A stretch of 64,000 nt of DNA from JAFARE01 sp963777285 (lineage in GTDB: Bacteria; Chloroflexota; Dormibacteria; Aeolococcales; Aeolococcaceae), in contig CAVZPR010000001.1 in assembly GCA_963777285.1 (NCBI GenBank), forward strand, positions 496,001 to 560,000. The letters are read 5' to 3'. The position numbers and the translations under genes were made by a program. This document shows, piece after piece, positions 1 to 8,793 of this stretch (the stretch's first letter is position 1; each line of letters starts with the position of its first letter). Under the pieces are notes generated by a model, which had not been told where the DNA came from, searched no databases, and saw nothing but the letters and a program-made list of their open reading frames with translations.

Positions 1-1653
1 CTGTCGTGGCTCGAAGCCAACCAGCAGGAGATCAACGACCTCAACGTCTTTCCTGTGCCGGACGGCGACACCGGCTCCAACATGTACCTGACGCTGCGCT
101 CTGCGGTGGAGGAGGCGCAGCATGCGCCGGTGCCCGGGGCCGTGGATTCGGTGATGGCCGCCGCGGCTCATGGGTCTCTCATGGGGGCTCGGGGCAACAG
201 CGGCGTCATCCTCTCCCAGATCCTGCGGGGGCTGGCCCAGGGGGTCAGCGGCCGCCGCAGCCTGGACGCGGCGGGAATCGCCGCGGCGCTGGGCGAGGCC
301 TCCGCGGTCGCCTACCGCGCGGTCATGAAGCCCACCGAGGGGACGATCCTCACCGTCGTCCGCGCCGCCGCGGCCGCGGCCGAAGCCGCGCGAGCCGAAA
401 CGGACGACCTGCGCGTGGTGCTGCAGCGCGTGGTGCACGACAGCCACGTCGCCGTGGAGCACACCGTCGAGCAGCTCGACGTGCTCCGCGACGCCGGCGT
501 CGTCGATGCCGGAGGGTTCGGTCTGGCGGTCGTGCTCGAAGGGTTCAGCCGCGCCCTCGCCGAGACGGAGGCTCGCCCGGCCCCGCCACCCGGCCACGTG
601 CGCCGCAATGCCGAGCCCGCGGTGCGGCTGCCCTTCGGGGAGCGCCCCACCGACGCGGAGCCGTCGCCGCGGCGGGGCGCAGCCGCGGTGGCGCCGAAGG
701 AGGGCGGCTGGGGCTACTGCACCGAGTTCCTGCTCAGCGGCCCGGGCCTCGACGTCGACCGCATCCGCGCGGCGCTGACCTCCCTGGGCGAGTCCGCGCT
801 CGTCGTCGGCGATGACGACATCGTGCGCGTGCACATCCACACGGGTGACCCCGCCGGGCTCATCGCCGTGGCCGCGCAGCAGGGGCGCATGAGCCGGCTC
901 AAGGTCGAGGACATGTCGGCGCAGCACCACGACGTCCTGGAGCGCGCCGCAACCCCCGCCGAGCCGGCCGCTGCACCTGCGGCGGCGGCGCCGCCCAAGC
1001 CGCTGGGCGTTGTGTCCGTGGCACCGGGGGAGGGCTTCCGCGACATTCTGCAGAGCCTGGGCTCCGACGTCGTGGTGCTCGGCGGGCAGACGATGAACCC
1101 CTCGATCGAGGACCTGCTCAACGCCGTGCGCTCGGCGCATGCCGGCTCGGTGATCCTCCTGCCCAACAACGGCAACGTGATCCTCACGGCGGAGCAGGTG
1201 AACGACCTGGCCGACGGATGCGAGGTGCGGGTGCTGCCGACGCACAACCTGCCTCAGGGGGTGAGCGCGCTGCTCGCCTACGATCCTGCCGCAGACGTCG
1301 CGACCAACTGCGAACGCATGCAGGAGGCGATGCAGACCGTGCGCAGCGTCGAGATCACGCGCGCGGTGCGCGACAGCGTTGCCGACGGGCACGACATCAA
1401 GGAGGGCGATGTCATCGCCCTGGTCGACGACCGCATCGCAGAGGTGGGCGCGGACTTCCTCTCGGTGATACGCGGCGTGCTCGCAGCGCAGCCGTCCCCG
1501 CCCGAGCTGGTCACGGTGTACCACGGTGATGACGTCAGCGACGACGACGCGGAGTCGCTGGTGCAGACGCTGCGGGCTGACCATCCCGGCACGGAGTTCG
1601 AATTGCACGCCGGCGGCCAGGAGCACTATCCCTACCTCATTTCACTGGAATAA
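1..1653 (+). CDS. fakA: DAK2/DhaL-domain kinase, FakA (YloV)-like, 5' end cut off
   Basis: ATP-binding subunit of a fatty acid kinase; with a DegV-type FakB carrier it phosphorylates fatty acids for phospholipid synthesis. The frame is open from base 1, so the start lies outside the window. The DhaL nucleotide site is visible as VPDGDTGSNM, followed by GARGNSGVILSQ, KPTEGTILTVV and DAGVVDAGGFG. The C-terminal half has the usual FakA/YloV end (YPYLISLE). The stop is 2 bases before degV, a classic FakA-FakB pairing, and recG follows as in Bacillus. The function is a family-level assignment. Confidence 0.9.
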   Translation: MSWLEANQQEINDLNVFPVPDGDTGSNMYLTLRSAVEEAQHAPVPGAVDSVMAAAAHGSLMGARGNSGVILSQILRGLAQGVSGRRSLDAAGIAAALGEASAVAYRAVMKPTEGTILTVVRAAAAAAEAARAETDDLRVVLQRVVHDSHVAVEHTVEQLDVLRDAGVVDAGGFGLAVVLEGFSRALAETEARPAPPPGHVRRNAEPAVRLPFGERPTDAEPSPRRGAAAVAPKEGGWGYCTEFLLSGPGLDVDRIRAALTSLGESALVVGDDDIVRVHIHTGDPAGLIAVAAQQGRMSRLKVEDMSAQHHDVLERAATPAEPAAAPAAAAPPKPLGVVSVAPGEGFRDILQSLGSDVVVLGGQTMNPSIEDLLNAVRSAHAGSVILLPNNGNVILTAEQVNDLADGCEVRVLPTHNLPQGVSALLAYDPAADVATNCERMQEAMQTVRSVEITRAVRDSVADGHDIKEGDVIALVDDRIAEVGADFLSVIRGVLAAQPSPPELVTVYHGDDVSDDDAESLVQTLRADHPGTEFELHAGGQEHYPYLISLE

Positions 1654-1655
1654 CC

Positions 1656-2490
1656 GTGATCCACGTCGTCACGGACAGCACCTCCGATCTGACCCAGGAG
1701 GAGGCGAAGTCGCTGGGCGTGACGGTGGTGCCGCTCACCGTCCGGTTCGGCGACGAGCAATTCGCCGACGGCGTGGACATCGACTCGGACGAGTTCTACC
1801 GGCGGCTGGGGACGGCGGGCGTCCATCCCACCACGTCACAGCCCACGCCGGAGCAGTTCGCCGACGTCTACCGGTCGCTCCTCGGAAGTGACCAGGATTC
1901 GGTCGTCAGCCTGCACATCTCGTCGAAGCTGAGCGGCACGCTGCAGTCCGCGAACATCGCCGCGCACGAGGTGGCGCCGGAGCGCATCCACCTGGTCGAC
2001 ACCGAGAGCGTCAGCGCCGGGCTGCAGCTGCTGGTACGCGCCGCGCTGGGCGACGTGGCCGCGGGGCGGGACGCTGCAGCGGTCGCCGAAGCGGCGCAGC
2101 GGCGGCGCACCAAGGTCACCATCTACGTGCTGCTGGACACGCTGACCTACCTGCAGCGCGGTGGCCGGATCGGTCGTGCCCAAGCGCTGCTGGGGGCGCG
2201 TGCTCAGCGTCAAGCCCGTGCTCACCGTCATCGACGGCGAGGTGGCGCCTCGAGCGCGCGTGCGCAGCATCCACCAAGGCATGGACCGGATCGTGCAGCT
2301 GCTGCGCGAGCGCATGCCGCTGCGCGCTCTCGCCGCCTTCCACTGCGGCTCTCCGGACCTGCTGGCACCGTTCCTGCAGCAGCTCGCCGAGGTGGTGCCT
2401 TCGCTCGACATCCTGCGCGGCCAGGTGGGGCCGGTGGTCGGCGCGTACACGGGTCCCGGCGGCATCGGCATCGCCTGCCTCGGCGCGTAG
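1656..2490 (+). pseudogene. DegV-family fatty-acid-binding protein (FakB-like), frameshifted
   Basis: FakB partner of the upstream kinase; DegV proteins bind the fatty acid that FakA phosphorylates. The GTG start at 1656 gives the typical VTDSTSDL N-terminus, THxSSxLSGT-like LHISSKLSGT and TYLQRGGRIGRAQALLG. The frame is then lost at a run of five G (2192-2196). Reading one G fewer gives LLGRVLSVKPVLTV and continues in frame +1 to TGPGGIGIACLGA and the stop at 2490. So one base is extra, either a homopolymer error or a true mutation. Without correction the N-terminal half reads on into recG as a false 977-residue fusion. Confidence 0.85.
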
Positions 2491-2519
2491 CTGCGGGCGT
2501 GGTGCCCGATCATGGTGGG

Positions 2520-4589
2520 GTGACCGCCGCCACCGCGACGCGCCCGCTGACGCTGGACACTCCCGCGGCCGACCTCCCCGGCGCCACGCAGAAGAACCGC
2601 CCCAACCTGCCCCGCCTCGGCCTCATCACCGCGCGCGACGTGCTGTTCCACCTGCCGCGCCGCTACGAGGACTCGCGCAAAATGGTGCCGCTGTCGCAAC
2701 TCGTGCCCGGTGACGCACAGACGACACGCGCCCAGGTGCGCAGCGTGATGCGGCGCCAGACACCGCGGCGCCACATGTTCATCGTGGAGGCCACCCTCGA
2801 GGACGACGGTGCGCTGGCGACCGCGGTCTGGTTCAACCTGAAGTACATCCCGCCGGCGCTCAAGCAGGGTACCGAGGTCGTGGTCAGCGGCCGCGTCAAG
2901 TGGTCGGGCGGCACGATGCAGTTTCAGAACCCCAAGTTCGAGGACGCGAACACGGTGCAGCATCACGTCGGCGCCATCTCCCCGGTCTATCCCGAGACCG
3001 ACACCGTCAGCTCGCGAAACATCCGCACGATGGTCGAGGCCGTGCTGCCCCTCGCCGGATCCATCCCCGACGCGCTGCCCGACGCGGTGCGCCGCGAAGA
3101 GAACCTGCTGCCGATCGGCGAGGCCCTGCGGCTGGTGCACTTCCCGGACGCGCCGGGACAGGCTGACGTGGCCCGCGTCCGCATCGCCTTCGGCGAGCAC
3201 TTCCTGCTGCAGCTCGCCGCGGAGCGCGCCCGCCGCCGCCGCCTCAGCGGTGCCGGGGTGGTCGTGCCCTACGACGTCGCGGTGGCCCGCGACTTCGTCG
3301 CCGCACTTCCCTTCAAGCTCACCGACGGGCAGCGGGTTGCGGGCCACGAGATCCTCACCGACATGGCGGCTCCCGGGGCGATGAACCGCCTGCTCCAGGG
3401 CGACGTGGGCAGCGGCAAGACGGTCGTCGCCGCGCTCGCCGCGGTGATGGCGCACCGCGCCGGTCTCCAGACAGCGGTGATGGCGCCGACGGAGATCCTG
3501 GCGCGGCAGCACGCGGCCACGCTCGACCGTCTGCTCACGCCGCACGGGCTGCCGCCGCGACTCCTGGTGGGCAGCACCGGCGCGCGGGCGCGTCGCGAGG
3601 TCGTCGACGCCCTGGCGGCGGGCCAGGACTCGCTCGTGGTCGGCACGCACGCGCTCATCGAGGAGGACGTGGTGATGGCCAACCTGGGGCTCGTCGTGGT
3701 CGACGAGCAGCACCGCTTCGGTGTCGCGCAGCGGCAGCGGCTGCGGCAGAAGACCGGCGCGATGCCGAACTTCCTGGCCATGACGGCGACGCCGATCCCG
3801 CGCTCGCTGGCGCTCACGCTGTATGGCGACGTCGACGTGAGCGAGCTGCGCGAGATGCCGCCGGGACGGCGGCCGGTGGACACGCGCGTCGTGTCGCCGG
3901 CCGCGCGGGCGACCGCGTACGAGTTCGTGCGCGCGCAGGTCACCGCGGGCCGGCAGGCGTTCGTCATCTGCCCGCTGATCGAGGAGTCGGACAAGCTCGG
4001 CGTGCGCGCCGCCACCGCGGAATACGAGCGGCTGCGCACCGACGTGTTCCCCGACCTGCGCATCGAGTTGCTGCACGGCAGAATGCCGGCGCGCGAGAAG
4101 GAAGAGCGGATGGCTCGGTTCGCGACCGGAGCCGCGGACGTGCTTGTGTCGACCAGCGTGGTCGAGGTCGGCGTGGACGTGGCCAACGCCACCGTGATGC
4201 TCATCGAAGGGGCGGAGCGATTCGGTCTGGCGCAGCTGCACCAGTTCCGCGGCCGCGTCGGCCGTGGCGCACACGATTCCTACTGCCTGCTCTTCGAGGG
4301 CGGCATGGACGAGGAGGGTTCGCGGCGACGCCTCGACGCCGTGGCCGGCACGCAGAGCGGCTTCGACCTCGCCGAGCTGGACCTGCGCCTGCGCGGGCCG
4401 GGCGACGTCGTCGGCCTGCGCCAGCACGGCCTCCCCGAGATGCTGGCCGCGGATCTGCTCGACCACGCGCTCGCACAGCGTGCGCGCGCGGCGGCGCTCC
4501 GCTGGCTGGAACACGATCCCGACCTGACGCGGCACGCACCGCTGCGCGACGCCATGGGCGCGTACCGCACGGTCTTCGACCTCGACTGA
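2520..4589 (+). CDS. recG: ATP-dependent DNA helicase RecG
   Basis: Branch-migrating superfamily 2 helicase acting on stalled forks and recombination intermediates. The product is 689 aa, normal for RecG. It has an N-terminal OB/wedge region, Walker A GDVGSGKT near residue 293, a DEQH box (VVDEQHRFGVAQR) near 394, TATPIPRSLALTLYGD, and the C-terminal LRGPGDVVGLRQHG motif. The GTG at 2520 is chosen because it gives the family-like N-terminus just after degV. The same frame runs unbroken back into the degV N-terminal half only because degV is frameshifted. It overlaps rsmD by one base (TGATG). Confidence 0.93.
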   Translation: MTAATATRPLTLDTPAADLPGATQKNRPNLPRLGLITARDVLFHLPRRYEDSRKMVPLSQLVPGDAQTTRAQVRSVMRRQTPRRHMFIVEATLEDDGALATAVWFNLKYIPPALKQGTEVVVSGRVKWSGGTMQFQNPKFEDANTVQHHVGAISPVYPETDTVSSRNIRTMVEAVLPLAGSIPDALPDAVRREENLLPIGEALRLVHFPDAPGQADVARVRIAFGEHFLLQLAAERARRRRLSGAGVVVPYDVAVARDFVAALPFKLTDGQRVAGHEILTDMAAPGAMNRLLQGDVGSGKTVVAALAAVMAHRAGLQTAVMAPTEILARQHAATLDRLLTPHGLPPRLLVGSTGARARREVVDALAAGQDSLVVGTHALIEEDVVMANLGLVVVDEQHRFGVAQRQRLRQKTGAMPNFLAMTATPIPRSLALTLYGDVDVSELREMPPGRRPVDTRVVSPAARATAYEFVRAQVTAGRQAFVICPLIEESDKLGVRAATAEYERLRTDVFPDLRIELLHGRMPAREKEERMARFATGAADVLVSTSVVEVGVDVANATVMLIEGAERFGLAQLHQFRGRVGRGAHDSYCLLFEGGMDEEGSRRRLDAVAGTQSGFDLAELDLRLRGPGDVVGLRQHGLPEMLAADLLDHALAQRARAAALRWLEHDPDLTRHAPLRDAMGAYRTVFDLD

Positions 4590-5173
4590 TGTCGGCGCCT
4601 GCACGCACCCGCATCACCGCAGGTGAGTACCGCGGCCGCCTGATCGGGACGCCGCGGGGCACCCAGCTGCGGCCGACGCGCTCGATGGTGCGGCAGTCGC
4701 TGTTCAACATCCTGGCGCAGCGCATCGCCGGCGCTTCCGTGATCGACCTCTACGCCGGCGCCGGTACCGTCGGGTTCGAGGCGCTCTCTCGCGGCGCGGC
4801 GTCCGCGGTCTTCGTCGACCATGACCGCGACGCGCTGGCCGCGATCAACGCCACCGCCGCCCGCCTCGGTTGTGCCGATCGCTGCCGGCTGGTGCGCGCG
4901 GACTGCATCGCGTGGGCACGGCGTCACCCCGACGTCCTCGGCGCATCGGGCCTGTGCTTCATCGACGCGCCGTATCGCGACCCTGACCTCGACCGCGTGC
5001 TCCAAGCCGTCGCCGCGTCCCCGCCTGCCCTGGTTGTGTGCGAACATCACCAGCGGCGACGGCTCGCCGACCGCATCGGCCTCTTGATCCTGGTGCGGGA
5101 GGTCCGCCACGGATTGACGACACTCAGCTTCTTGCAACGCACCCCAACCGCCGCAGCCGCAGCGACGCCATGA
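4589..5173 (+). CDS. rsmD: 16S rRNA (guanine966-N2)-methyltransferase RsmD
   Basis: SAM-dependent methyltransferase for G966 of 16S rRNA. The 194 aa product has the RsmD opening RITAGEYRGRLIGTP, the substrate segment RPTRSMVRQSLFNIL and SAM motif VIDLYAGAGTVGFEALSRG. The catalytic motif IV reads IDAPYRD; the family normally has DPPY or DPPF, so the first Pro is Ala here. Translationally coupled to recG upstream and to coaD downstream (ATGA overlap). The rsmD-coaD pair is conserved in many bacteria. Confidence 0.9.
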   Translation: MSAPARTRITAGEYRGRLIGTPRGTQLRPTRSMVRQSLFNILAQRIAGASVIDLYAGAGTVGFEALSRGAASAVFVDHDRDALAAINATAARLGCADRCRLVRADCIAWARRHPDVLGASGLCFIDAPYRDPDLDRVLQAVAASPPALVVCEHHQRRRLADRIGLLILVREVRHGLTTLSFLQRTPTAAAAATP

Positions 5174-5670
5174 GCGAGCGCGTCGCCGTCTATCCGGGGA
5201 GCTTCGACCCGGTCACATACGGCCATCTGGACATCCTCGACCGCGCCTCGCTCATCTTCGATCGCGTGGTCGTCGGCGTTCTGGCCAACCCTGGCAAGGA
5301 GCCGCTCTTCACCGTCGACGAGCGCATCCAGTTGCTGCGCGCGTCGATCGCCGAGCGTCCGCGCGTCGACGTCACCGCCTTTGACGGACTCACCGTCGAC
5401 TTCGCGGAGTCGGTCGGCGCAATCGCGATCGTGCGCGGGCTTCGCGTCATCAGCGACTTCGAGACCGAGTTCCAGATGGCGCTGATGAACCGCCGATTGA
5501 ACCCCGCGGTGAACACCGTCTTCCTCATGACCTCCTTTTCCAACGTCTTCGTCTCGTCGTCGATCATCAAGGAGGTGGTTCGTCTGGGCGGCAACGTGGA
5601 CGAGGCCGTGCCGGCGCAGAGCGTCCGGGCCATGCGGCGCAAGTTCGGGCTGGAGGGAGCGCCGCAATGA
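5170..5670 (+). CDS. coaD: phosphopantetheine adenylyltransferase CoaD
   Basis: Transfers AMP from ATP to 4'-phosphopantetheine to make dephospho-CoA, the penultimate CoA step. The 166 aa product matches the family length. The nucleotidyltransferase motif is YPGSFDPVTYGHLDI (the TxGH signature), followed by RGLRVISDFETEFQMALMNR and SSSIIKEVVRLGG, the counterpart of the ISSTxVR loop. The ATG at 5170 overlaps the rsmD stop by four bases. Confidence 0.95.
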   Translation: MSERVAVYPGSFDPVTYGHLDILDRASLIFDRVVVGVLANPGKEPLFTVDERIQLLRASIAERPRVDVTAFDGLTVDFAESVGAIAIVRGLRVISDFETEFQMALMNRRLNPAVNTVFLMTSFSNVFVSSSIIKEVVRLGGNVDEAVPAQSVRAMRRKFGLEGAPQ

Positions 5671-6206
5671 GCGCTGACGGAGGCGGCGAGCTGAGCGCGC
5701 TCGACATCGTCGACGAGCTGGAGGACATCGTCACAGGCGCGAGAAGGCTGCCGCTGAGCGCAAACGTCATCGTGAACGAGGACGAGACGCTGGAGCTGAT
5801 CGACCGGCTGCGCGTGGGGCTGCCCGAAGAGCTGCTGCAGGCGCGGCACACGCTCGAGGACCGGCAGCGCATCGTCGCGTCGGCGCAGCAGGAGGCGGAA
5901 CAGACGCTGGCTGGAGCCGAGCAGGAGGCCGAGCGGACGCTGCGCGAGGCCGGCGAGCACGCCGCCGCGCTCGTCGCCGACAGCGCCATCACGCAGCAGG
6001 CGCGGGCCAACGCCGCGCAGCTGATCGCCGGGGCCGAGGAACACGCCGCAACCACCCGCGCCGAGGCCGACGCCTACGCGCGCGATGTGATGACACAGCT
6101 CGAGGAGCAGCTGAAGCGCGCCATCGGCACGGTGCGCAAGGGCATCGAGGCGCTCCCCGCGCCTCCCGGCGCGCGCCGCCGCCGCAGGGACGGCAGGCCC
6201 GCCTGA
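5667..6206 (+). CDS. coiled-coil protein of unknown function (DivIVA/ATP-synthase-b-like helix)
   Basis: A 179 aa protein that I cannot assign to a named family. Residues about 15-50 (LDIVDELEDIVTGARRLPLS, then ELIDRLRVGLPEELLQAR) resemble a short conserved head also found in proteins encoded next to coaD in Chloroflexi and actinobacteria. Residues about 60-160 are a long Glu/Ala/Gln-rich coiled coil. The end is basic (GARRRRRDGRPA). No signal peptide or membrane segment. ATGA overlap with coaD implies coupling. A DivIVA-like role is speculation from its shape. Confidence 0.8.
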   Translation: MSADGGGELSALDIVDELEDIVTGARRLPLSANVIVNEDETLELIDRLRVGLPEELLQARHTLEDRQRIVASAQQEAEQTLAGAEQEAERTLREAGEHAAALVADSAITQQARANAAQLIAGAEEHAATTRAEADAYARDVMTQLEEQLKRAIGTVRKGIEALPAPPGARRRRRDGRPA

Positions 6207-6233
6207 ACGGCCGGTCGCGACCGATCCGCCCGG

Positions 6234-6239
6234 TATACT
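6234..6239 (+). promoter_or_regulatory. possible -10 box (TATACT) for rpmF-fab genes
   Basis: TATACT lies in a GC-rich gap after the coiled-coil gene, 55 bases before the rpmF ATG. No convincing -35 is visible. Weak support beyond the near-consensus hexamer. Confidence 0.35.
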
Positions 6240-6294
6240 TGGGCCGATTCGCGGACAGCGCCATCCCCGGCTGCGTCCCTGCCTCGGAGAACAG

Positions 6295-6471
6295 ATGCCA
6301 CTTCCCAAACAGCGTGTGTCAAAGCGCAGGCGTGACTTCCGCCGGTCTCATCACGCGCTCAGCATTCCCACGCTCGCGCCCTGCCCGCAGTGCCGTCAGC
6401 CGCGACCGCCGCATCGCGTCTGTCCCAACTGCGGTCACTACCGCGGGCGCGAGATCATCGTCACCGAGTAA
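6295..6471 (+). CDS. rpmF: 50S ribosomal protein L32 (bL32), zinc-ribbon form
   Basis: A 58 aa protein of the large subunit, short enough to be missed by length filters. It starts MPLPKQRVSKRRRDFRRSHH, the standard L32 beginning, and has two CxxC pairs (CPQC and CPNC, followed by GHYRGREI) that form the zinc-binding ribbon. The stop TAA at 6469-6471 abuts fabD. The usual yceD-rpmF-plsX-fabH set is reduced here: plsX and fabH are not between rpmF and fabD. Confidence 0.95.
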   Translation: MPLPKQRVSKRRRDFRRSHHALSIPTLAPCPQCRQPRPPHRVCPNCGHYRGREIIVTE

Positions 6472-7391
6472 TCGCGCTGCCCCTCGCATTCTGCTTTCCC
6501 GGACAGGGAAGTCAGGCCGCCGGGATGGCGGAAGGTTTGACCGGCGGCGACGTGGCGCGCCGCATGCTGGACGCCGCGGCGGAGCAGGGCCTCGACCTGG
6601 AGCAGGCGCTGCTCGGTGACGCCGACGCACTGCGACCCACGGATGTTGCGCAGCCAGCGCTACTGCTCGTGGAGTGCGCGTTGCACGAGCTCGCTCCGAT
6701 GAACGCGGTCGCCGTAGCGGGCCACAGCGTCGGCGAATACGCGGCCTGCGTCGCCGCCGGTGCGCTGCAACCGGAGGACGCGATGCGCTTGGTGGTCGCG
6801 CGCGGCCGCGCCATGGCCGCGATGCGCGAGGGCACGATGCGCGCGTTCATCGGGATCGACGTCGAGTCGGTGCGCGACGTCTGTGATGCTGTGCAACGCG
6901 AGACCGGCGAGGTCGTGGTCGTGGCCAACGTCAACGCTCCGGGCCAGGTCGTCGTGAGTGGATCTCTGGCCGGCGTCGATGCCGCTGCGCAGCGTGCCGG
7001 CGAGGCCGGGCTGCGCCGCGCCGTGCCGCTCAATGTCGGCGGAGCGTTTCACTCCCCACTGATGCGCGAGGCCGCGGAGCGCTTTGCAGCCGAGCTGGAC
7101 CGCGTGCCGCTGCGTGCACCCGCGGTGCCGGTGGTGTGCAACGTGGACGCGGAGGCGGTGCGCGACCCGGATGCGCTGCGACAGCGCCTGCGCCGCCAGC
7201 TGACCTCGCCGGTGCTGTGGATCGAGAGCGTGCAGCGCCTGCTGCAGCTCGGCGCTGACCTGCTCGTGGAGATCGGTCCCGGCGCGGTGCTGACCGGACT
7301 GGCGCGGCGCATCGCTCCGGGCACCGCCGCGCTCAGCGTGAGCACGCCGGACGCCGCTCGCGCGCTCGTGGCGCCGGCGGCCCGGCCATGA
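6471..7391 (+). CDS. fabD: malonyl-CoA:ACP transacylase FabD (start unresolved)
   Basis: Loads malonyl groups onto acyl carrier protein for fatty acid synthesis. The sequence begins with FCFPGQGSQAAGM, has the nucleophile elbow GHSVGEYAA, ANVNAPGQVVVSG and AFHSPLM with the catalytic His. The end is GAVLTGLARRI. No ATG/GTG/TTG lies at the expected place: the nearest upstream in-frame start is GTG 6390, which would overlap rpmF by 82 bases, and the first ATG (6523) would delete the GQGSQ loop. CTG 6477 or ATC 6471 are possible non-standard starts; the coordinate marks the family-like beginning. Confidence 0.88.
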   Translation: MALPLAFCFPGQGSQAAGMAEGLTGGDVARRMLDAAAEQGLDLEQALLGDADALRPTDVAQPALLLVECALHELAPMNAVAVAGHSVGEYAACVAAGALQPEDAMRLVVARGRAMAAMREGTMRAFIGIDVESVRDVCDAVQRETGEVVVVANVNAPGQVVVSGSLAGVDAAAQRAGEAGLRRAVPLNVGGAFHSPLMREAAERFAAELDRVPLRAPAVPVVCNVDAEAVRDPDALRQRLRRQLTSPVLWIESVQRLLQLGADLLVEIGPGAVLTGLARRIAPGTAALSVSTPDAARALVAPAARP

Positions 7392-8143
7392 GCGGTACGC
7401 GCGCCCTGGAAGGGCGGGTCGCGCTCGTCACGGGTGCTTCGCGCGGCATCGGCCGGGCGACGGCCGTGGCCCTCGGCGCCGCCGGAGCCGCGGTGGCCGC
7501 CGCATGCAGCGCTCCCAGCGAGGCGGCCGACCAGACGCTGGCCGAGCTGGCGGCGACGGGTGCGCGCGCGCTGCTCGTGCCCGCGGATCTCGGCGATCCG
7601 ACGGCCCCCGCGCGCATGGTGGAGACGGCGCTCGCCGAGCTGGGTCGCATCGACATCGTGGTGAACAACGCCGGCGTGACCCGGGACGGCCTCGCGGTGC
7701 GCATGAGCGACGACGACTGGTCCGCTGTCATCGCCGTCGACCTCACCGCCGCGTTCCAGGTCTGCCGCGCTGCGCTGCGTCCCATGCTGCGGCAGCGCTG
7801 GGGGCGCATCGTCAACGTCTCCAGCGTCTCGGGCGTCAACGGCAATGCCGGCCAGGCGAACTACTCGGCCGCCAAGGCCGGGCTGATCGGGTTGACCAAA
7901 TCGCTGGCGCGCGAGGTGGCGACGCGGCAGATCACCGTCAACGCTGTGGCGCCGGGGTTCATCGACACGGAGATGACCTCGGCGTTGCCCGAGCAGGCGC
8001 GAACCGCCGCCGTCGCGGCCGTACCTCTGGCCCGCATGGGCACCGCCGCCGAGGTGGCCGCGGCGATCGCGTTCCTGGCGTCGCCGGCGGCGTCGTACAT
8101 AACCGGCCACGTGCTGCACGTGGACGGAGGCCTCGGCGCGTGA
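7388..8143 (+). CDS. fabG: 3-oxoacyl-ACP reductase FabG
   Basis: NADPH-dependent reduction of 3-ketoacyl-ACP in fatty acid elongation; short-chain dehydrogenase fold, 251 aa. Visible are the cofactor motif TGASRGIGRA, the NNAGVTRDGL motif, catalytic Ser in NVSSVSG, and the YxxxK pair in YSAAKAG. GFIDTEMT and the C-terminal ITGHVLHVDGG are typical for FabG. ATGA overlap with fabD; acpP follows after a 264-base gap. Confidence 0.94.
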   Translation: MSGTRALEGRVALVTGASRGIGRATAVALGAAGAAVAAACSAPSEAADQTLAELAATGARALLVPADLGDPTAPARMVETALAELGRIDIVVNNAGVTRDGLAVRMSDDDWSAVIAVDLTAAFQVCRAALRPMLRQRWGRIVNVSSVSGVNGNAGQANYSAAKAGLIGLTKSLAREVATRQITVNAVAPGFIDTEMTSALPEQARTAAVAAVPLARMGTAAEVAAAIAFLASPAASYITGHVLHVDGGLGA

Positions 8144-8407
8144 CGCCGGAACAGCCGGGGGCGTCGAGCGACGGCGGTGCTCCGGCCCCGCGACGGCAGC
8201 GACGGCCGCGCCGGGCGGCGGCTCCGCCCGCGGTCGCCGAGCCGTTTCGGGATGGCGCGTCGGGCCCCCTGGCGTGGCGACCGACCCCGTCCGACGCTAT
8301 CGTTCCGGATCAGACCGCTGAGGCACCGCGCCCCACGGATTCCCCACAGGACAACGGCGGAGCCGCGACCCCGCGCCAAGCCGCCACCACAGAAGAAGGA
8401 CAGACGG
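8144..8407 (+). other. gap between fabG and acpP, no supported gene
   Basis: 264 bases with no recognisable gene. A frame starting at GTG 8140 (overlapping the fabG stop) stays open right through acpP into rnc, but it encodes only Pro/Ala/Arg-rich sequence and reads acpP out of frame, so I do not call it. The last 20 bases hold the acpP ribosome site (GAAGGA). No clear promoter or hairpin recognised. Confidence 0.5.
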
Positions 8408-8656
8408 ATGCCAGACTTCAGCTACGACAGGTTCAAGGCGATAGTGGTCGATCAACTCGGCGTCGAACCCGATCAGGTGACACCGGAGGCGTCGTTCGTC
8501 GAGGATCTGAACGCGGACTCGCTCGACCTGGTCGAGCTGATCATGGCGTTCGAGGAGGAGTATCAGATGGAGATCTCCGACGAGGACGCCGAGAAGATCG
8601 GGACGGTGGGGCAGGCCTGGGACTACATCCAGGAGAAGGTGGGCGCGGCGTCCTAA
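8408..8656 (+). CDS. acpP: acyl carrier protein
   Basis: Carrier of growing acyl chains on a phosphopantetheine arm. 82 aa, mostly acidic. The attachment serine lies in NADSLDLVELIM (about residue 39), preceded by ASFVEDL. The ATG at 8408 is preceded by GAAGGA at good spacing. Third gene of the fabD-fabG-acpP group; CoaD upstream makes the CoA from which the prosthetic arm derives. Confidence 0.97.
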   Translation: MPDFSYDRFKAIVVDQLGVEPDQVTPEASFVEDLNADSLDLVELIMAFEEEYQMEISDEDAEKIGTVGQAWDYIQEKVGAAS

Positions 8657-8793
8657 ACACGAAGGAGGAACCGGTTCCCCCTTCGAGCCACCCCAAAAGA
8701 GGTGCCGGCTCTGGCGAGGTGAATTCCTCTTCGCCGGTGGTTCCTCTGGCGAAGGGGGAGAAGTTGCCTTCGCCGGTGCTCCCGCTCGCCAAG
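8657..8793 (+). repeat. hairpin-rich repeat insert between acpP and rnc
   Basis: Contains two overlapping inverted repeats: CTTCGCC 8729-8735 with GGCGAAG 8748-8754, and GGCGAAGG 8748-8755 with CCTTCGCC 8767-8774. An exact 18-bp tandem duplication (GTGCTCCCGCTCGCCAAG) at 8776-8793 and 8794-8811 sits on its right edge. A strong AAGGAGG at 8663-8669 has no start codon at normal distance. The block is open in the rnc frame and would encode SPVVPLAK / SPVLPLAK / VLPLAK. Looks like a small dispersed element inserted upstream of rnc. Confidence 0.55.

Noticed and set aside
1656..4589. A real DegV-RecG fusion protein
   Set aside because: The second half of DegV exists intact in another frame, and recG has its own start; the fusion results from one extra G.
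1836..4604. 922-residue antisense frame over degV and recG
   Set aside because: Shadow of recG; no recognisable motif.
8140..8407. Possible small gene starting GTG 8140 after fabG
   Set aside because: Starts with a plausible GTGA overlap, but is low complexity and runs on out of frame through acpP with no stop.
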